Part shown: piece by piece, positions 6,652 through 9,255 of the stretch | Numbering within the stretch: the first letter of the stretch is position 1 | Layout of the letters: each line of letters begins with the position of its first letter | Source of the DNA: Desulfobacteraceae bacterium | Lineage (GTDB): Bacteria; Desulfobacterota; DSM-4660; Desulfatiglandales; Desulfatiglandaceae | Length of the DNA stretch: 9,255 nt | NCBI GenBank assembly: GCA_030589715.1 | Contig: JAUUVE010000058.1 | Coordinates: forward strand, 1 to 9,255 | Reading direction: 5' to 3' | Notes under the pieces: generated by a model | Seen by the model: the letters and a program-made list of their open reading frames with translations, nothing else | What the model was told of the DNA's origin: nothing | Database searches by the model: none | Program-made: the position numbers and the translations under genes

Positions 6652-7011
6652 ATGCCTGCAAAAAGGATATCCGATGTGGAATGGGAAGACCATTTTATGA
6701 CAGACAAGGGAAAAATCAAATGGATCTTTACCCGAGAGAAAGATGATTCACCCATTACGGTCATGAAGATATTTCTCGAGAAGGGGGTGACACTGCCGGA
6801 TCACAGGCATCGGGACCAGCCCGACCTGATTTATGTGCTGGAGGGCAAGGCCACCATGTTCATTGACGGGGAAGGAGAGTTTCCATTGGAACCGGAAACG
6901 GTCGTCACGGTACCTCCCAATACCCTTCATGCCATCAGAAACATCGAAGAAGATATCCTCTTATACAACGTCTTTTCACCCGGCACAAAATATGTCAAAG
7001 CCGGCTCGTGA
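6652..7011 (+). CDS. Small single-domain cupin protein
   Basis: This is a 119-residue protein made of one cupin beta-barrel. The first cupin motif is at about 45-65 (GVTLPDHRHRD...YVLEG) with His51 and His53 as probable metal ligands; the usual Glu ligand position appears to be Asp58. The second motif (PPNTLHAIRN, 88-97) supplies His93. Such proteins bind a divalent metal and can be dioxygenases, isomerases, sugar-binding or simple ligand-sensing proteins, so sequence alone does not give a reaction. In an anaerobe an oxygenase role is unlikely. The stop codon overlaps the start of the next gene (GTGA), so it is coupled to the GlpA-like oxidoreductase and probably works in the same pathway, perhaps as an isomerase, lactonase-like or substrate-handling protein. 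No signal peptide is visible; cytoplasmic location is inferred. It is the first gene of block 2. Confidence 0.85.
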   Translation: MPAKRISDVEWEDHFMTDKGKIKWIFTREKDDSPITVMKIFLEKGVTLPDHRHRDQPDLIYVLEGKATMFIDGEGEFPLEPETVVTVPPNTLHAIRNIEEDILLYNVFSPGTKYVKAGS

Positions 7012-8531
7012 GAATGAAAGGGGGTTTCTCCTCACAAGGTGGTTATGGGGGCGACTATGACGTCACGGTGATCGGAGCTGGTATCATAGGTTCGTGGATT
7101 GCACGTGAAGTGTCGAAATTCAAGGTTAGTATTGCCCTCTTGGATAAGGAGCCTTGTCCTGGATTTGGTGTTACCAAATCCGGCCTATCTCTTATGCACG
7201 CCCCTGATTTCTGTCCACCCGGTACCTTAAAGGGGAGGCTCTGTCTCAACGCCCCACGCCGATTCAAGAGCCTTGCCCATGAACTGGGGGTCAAGTTTCG
7301 CGAGGTGGATGAGCTGTGGCTTGCCCTGGAATCATCTCAGATACCCAACCTGGAAGCGGCCAAGAAGCGAGGAGAAGAATTCGGGGCAACGGGCTTTCAA
7401 ATTATAGGTCCTCAAAAGATCCGTGAGCTGGAACCAAATGTGACGAGAAAGGCGGTTGCAGCCCTATATGTTCAAGGGCTTGGTGCCGTTTACCCTACGG
7501 AATGGTCTTTCGCACTCGTTGAAAATGCGGTTCAAAACGGGGCCCGACTCCATCTCAACACGTCACTCTTGGATATACAAAGGCAACCGGATGGCAGGTA
7601 TCTCGTCAAGACATCAAGAGGTCTATTTAGGACCAGATACCTTATCAATGCCGCCGGGCTCTTTGCGGATGAGGTCGCGACGATGGTTGGTGACAGAACC
7701 ATTCAGCTGATACTCACCAAAGGAACCATGGCCATCTTGGACAAGTCGGTCTCGCACCTGGTACGACATATGATTTATGGAACCCTTTCCGCCAAACACA
7801 GCCAGGTCATCGCCCCGACGGCCCATGGCAACCTGATTTTGGGTCTTGGCTATTTCACCCAACCGGAGAGCAAGTCCGATACCCGCGTGGACAGGGGAAA
7901 GCTACAGGAAGTGATTGAAATGGGAAAGGAGCTTGTCCCCTCGTTATCCGAGGATGATATCATCACAAGCTTTGCAGGCATCCGTTCCGAAAATAACAAG
8001 ACCAAAAAGGGTGATTTCTACATATCACATTCTGAGCATGCCCCTGGTGTGATCCATGCTATTATCGGCTCACCGGGGCTAACCGCCGCCCCTGCTGTGG
8101 CGGATATGGTTATCGGAATGCTTGTGGATGCGGGTTGTCAAATGGAAGAGAGGCCTGACTTCCAAAGAGAGCGAAGATCTTGGAAGCGATTCTCATCCTC
8201 CTCAGGAGAGGAGCAAGAGGCATTGATTGCCTCAAACTCCAAATTCGGCCACATCACCTGTCGATGCGAGAAAGTGACAGAGGCGGAGATTGTGGATGCC
8301 ACTCATCGAGGAGCCCAGACCCTGGATGCGGTAAAACACTTGACTCGGGCAGGAATGGGGCGTTGTCAAGGTGGATTTTGCGGGCCAAGGGTATTCCAAC
8401 TCTTACATAAAGAGTTGAATATTCCCATCAACCAAGTGACCAAAAAAGGCGATCCATCCTTTGTTGTTGCAGGACCCGTAGGAGTGCCATCGCCTTCCGA
8501 TCAAGGAGTGATGAACAGTGAGAAGGGATAA
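7008..8531 (+). CDS. GlpA-like FAD-dependent oxidoreductase with C-terminal BFD [2Fe-2S] domain
   Basis: This is a 507-residue flavoprotein of the DAO/glycerol-3-phosphate dehydrogenase fold. The FAD dinucleotide motif is VIGAGIIG (21-28), with acidic Asp46 at the end of the second strand. The C-terminal part of the DAO domain has the conserved FAGIR and GSPGLTAAPA segments. A BFD-type [2Fe-2S] domain follows with Cys418, Cys420, Cys453 and Cys458 (CxC-x32-CxxxxC), as in GlpA. The family oxidises glycerol-3-phosphate, 2-hydroxyglutarate or similar hydroxy compounds; which one is not decided here. The start is uncertain: GTG 7008 gives a 4-base overlap with the cupin stop, while ATG 7014 is an alternative; neither has a clear ribosome site. 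The first 15 residues are Gly/Ser-rich and not part of the fold. The next gene follows after 1 base. No membrane segment is visible. Confidence 0.9.
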   Translation: MRMKGGFSSQGGYGGDYDVTVIGAGIIGSWIAREVSKFKVSIALLDKEPCPGFGVTKSGLSLMHAPDFCPPGTLKGRLCLNAPRRFKSLAHELGVKFREVDELWLALESSQIPNLEAAKKRGEEFGATGFQIIGPQKIRELEPNVTRKAVAALYVQGLGAVYPTEWSFALVENAVQNGARLHLNTSLLDIQRQPDGRYLVKTSRGLFRTRYLINAAGLFADEVATMVGDRTIQLILTKGTMAILDKSVSHLVRHMIYGTLSAKHSQVIAPTAHGNLILGLGYFTQPESKSDTRVDRGKLQEVIEMGKELVPSLSEDDIITSFAGIRSENNKTKKGDFYISHSEHAPGVIHAIIGSPGLTAAPAVADMVIGMLVDAGCQMEERPDFQRERRSWKRFSSSSGEEQEALIASNSKFGHITCRCEKVTEAEIVDATHRGAQTLDAVKHLTRAGMGRCQGGFCGPRVFQLLHKELNIPINQVTKKGDPSFVVAGPVGVPSPSDQGVMNSEKG

Positions 8532-8532
8532 C

Positions 8533-9255
8533 ATGGATCTGGCTATTATAGGATCAGGACCGGCCGGTCTTGCCGCAGCCGTCAAGGCGCACCAGGAAGG
8601 GATCACAAACCTGGTAGTGTTTGAGAGGGATGAACGACCCGGTGGGATCCTCAGACAATGTATCCACAGCGGATTCGGCCTTGAGAAATTCAAGGAAGAG
8701 CTGACAGGCCCGGAGTATGCCAACCGCTACATCAAAATGGCTCAAGACCTCGGCATAGATATTGAACTCAATAGCACGGTCTTGGAGCTAGACAAGGACA
8801 GATCCATCAAGGTAGTCAGTGAAAACAAGGGGATCAGGGCCTATGGCTGCAAAGCGCTCATACTGGCCATGGGCTGCAGAGAGCGTGCCAGGGGTTCTCT
8901 GGACATCCCAGGGACGAGGCCAGCTGGAATATTTACGGCCGGCCAGGCCCAAAGGCTGATCAATATTGATGGGCTTGTCCCGGGAAGAGAGGTGGTGATC
9001 CTCGGATCAGGGGACATCGGCATGATCATGGCGAGGAGATTGACCCTGGAGGGAGCGAAAGTGAAGGCCGTGCTGGAAATCCTTCCTTACACTAGTGGAT
9101 TGATCCGAAACGAGGTCCAGTGCCTCCGCGATTTCAACATACCGCTCCTGTTGGAGCATACCGTTGCCGAGGTCCATGGGGAGTACCGCGTGGAAGGAGT
9201 CACGGCGGTACAGGTGGACGACAGACGAAGTGCTATCCCTGGGACCGAGCAGTTC
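8533..9255 (+). CDS. FAD/NAD(P)-type oxidoreductase, HcnB-like, 3' partial
   Basis: This is a pyridine-nucleotide-disulfide-oxidoreductase-fold flavoprotein, open from ATG 8533 to the end of the window (241 codons, no stop). AAGGG (8523-8527) lies 5 bases before the start, and the preceding stop is 1 base away. The FAD motif is IIGSGPAG (5-12) with Glu31 as the ribose-binding acid. A second dinucleotide motif, GSGDIG (158-163), could bind NAD(P). The segment GCRERARG followed by IPGTRPAGIFTAGQAQ is characteristic of the group annotated as HcnB or GlpB-like oxidoreductase. No CxxC redox disulfide is seen after the first motif; Cys43 stands alone. Full members are usually about 400-450 residues, so nearly half is missing. 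It probably forms a complex with the upstream GlpA-like protein, whose BFD cluster could connect the two flavins. Its electron acceptor is unknown. Confidence 0.88.
   Translation, partial: MDLAIIGSGPAGLAAAVKAHQEGITNLVVFERDERPGGILRQCIHSGFGLEKFKEELTGPEYANRYIKMAQDLGIDIELNSTVLELDKDRSIKVVSENKGIRAYGCKALILAMGCRERARGSLDIPGTRPAGIFTAGQAQRLINIDGLVPGREVVILGSGDIGMIMARRLTLEGAKVKAVLEILPYTSGLIRNEVQCLRDFNIPLLLEHTVAEVHGEYRVEGVTAVQVDDRRSAIPGTEQF

Noticed and set aside
1..9255. CRISPR arrays, tRNA or rRNA genes and insertion-sequence transposases.
   Set aside because: No regularly spaced repeats, no tRNA-like cloverleaf and no transposase motifs were seen on either strand.

Overview
The window carries eight protein genes, all on the + strand, in two blocks separated by about 445 bases. 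The gene types (two classes of molybdenum enzyme, many iron-sulfur subunits, several flavoproteins), strong Shine-Dalgarno sites and a base composition of roughly half G+C suggest a strictly anaerobic bacterium. A sulfate-reducing or syntrophic Desulfobacterota-like lineage would fit, but that placement is inference. The first gene is cut by the left edge of the window and the last by the right edge.

Block 1 (1-6206) holds five tightly spaced genes. They are a xanthine-oxidase-family molybdenum subunit (5' partial), its FAD subunit, a stand-alone NuoG/HoxU-like iron-sulfur protein (one [2Fe-2S] and two [4Fe-4S] motifs), a DMSO-reductase-family molybdopterin oxidoreductase that resembles acetylene hydratase in overall layout, and a four-cluster ferredoxin subunit of the DmsB/PsrB type. 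No signal peptide, Tat motif or membrane-anchor gene is visible, so this looks like soluble cytoplasmic redox machinery. It combines two unrelated molybdenum enzyme families, with the NuoG-like protein placed between them as a possible electron link.

The gap (6207-6651) has no convincing gene. It contains a cluster of GGCC-based hairpins and an inverted-repeat-bounded element of about 200 bp whose arms share a perfect 13-base core. It also has a minus-strand open frame of uncertain meaning.

Block 2 (6652-9255) holds a small single-domain cupin, a GlpA-like FAD oxidoreductase with a C-terminal BFD-type [2Fe-2S] domain whose start overlaps the cupin stop, and a second FAD/NAD(P)-type oxidoreductase of the HcnB-like kind that runs off the window. 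The last two resemble the paired flavoproteins usually annotated as anaerobic glycerol-3-phosphate dehydrogenase-like, which often come with a DUF1667 gene.

Taken together the window reads as a catabolic redox island. Dehydrogenation or hydroxylation of an organic substrate by flavin and molybdenum enzymes would feed electrons through iron-sulfur carriers. The substrate cannot be read from the sequence.
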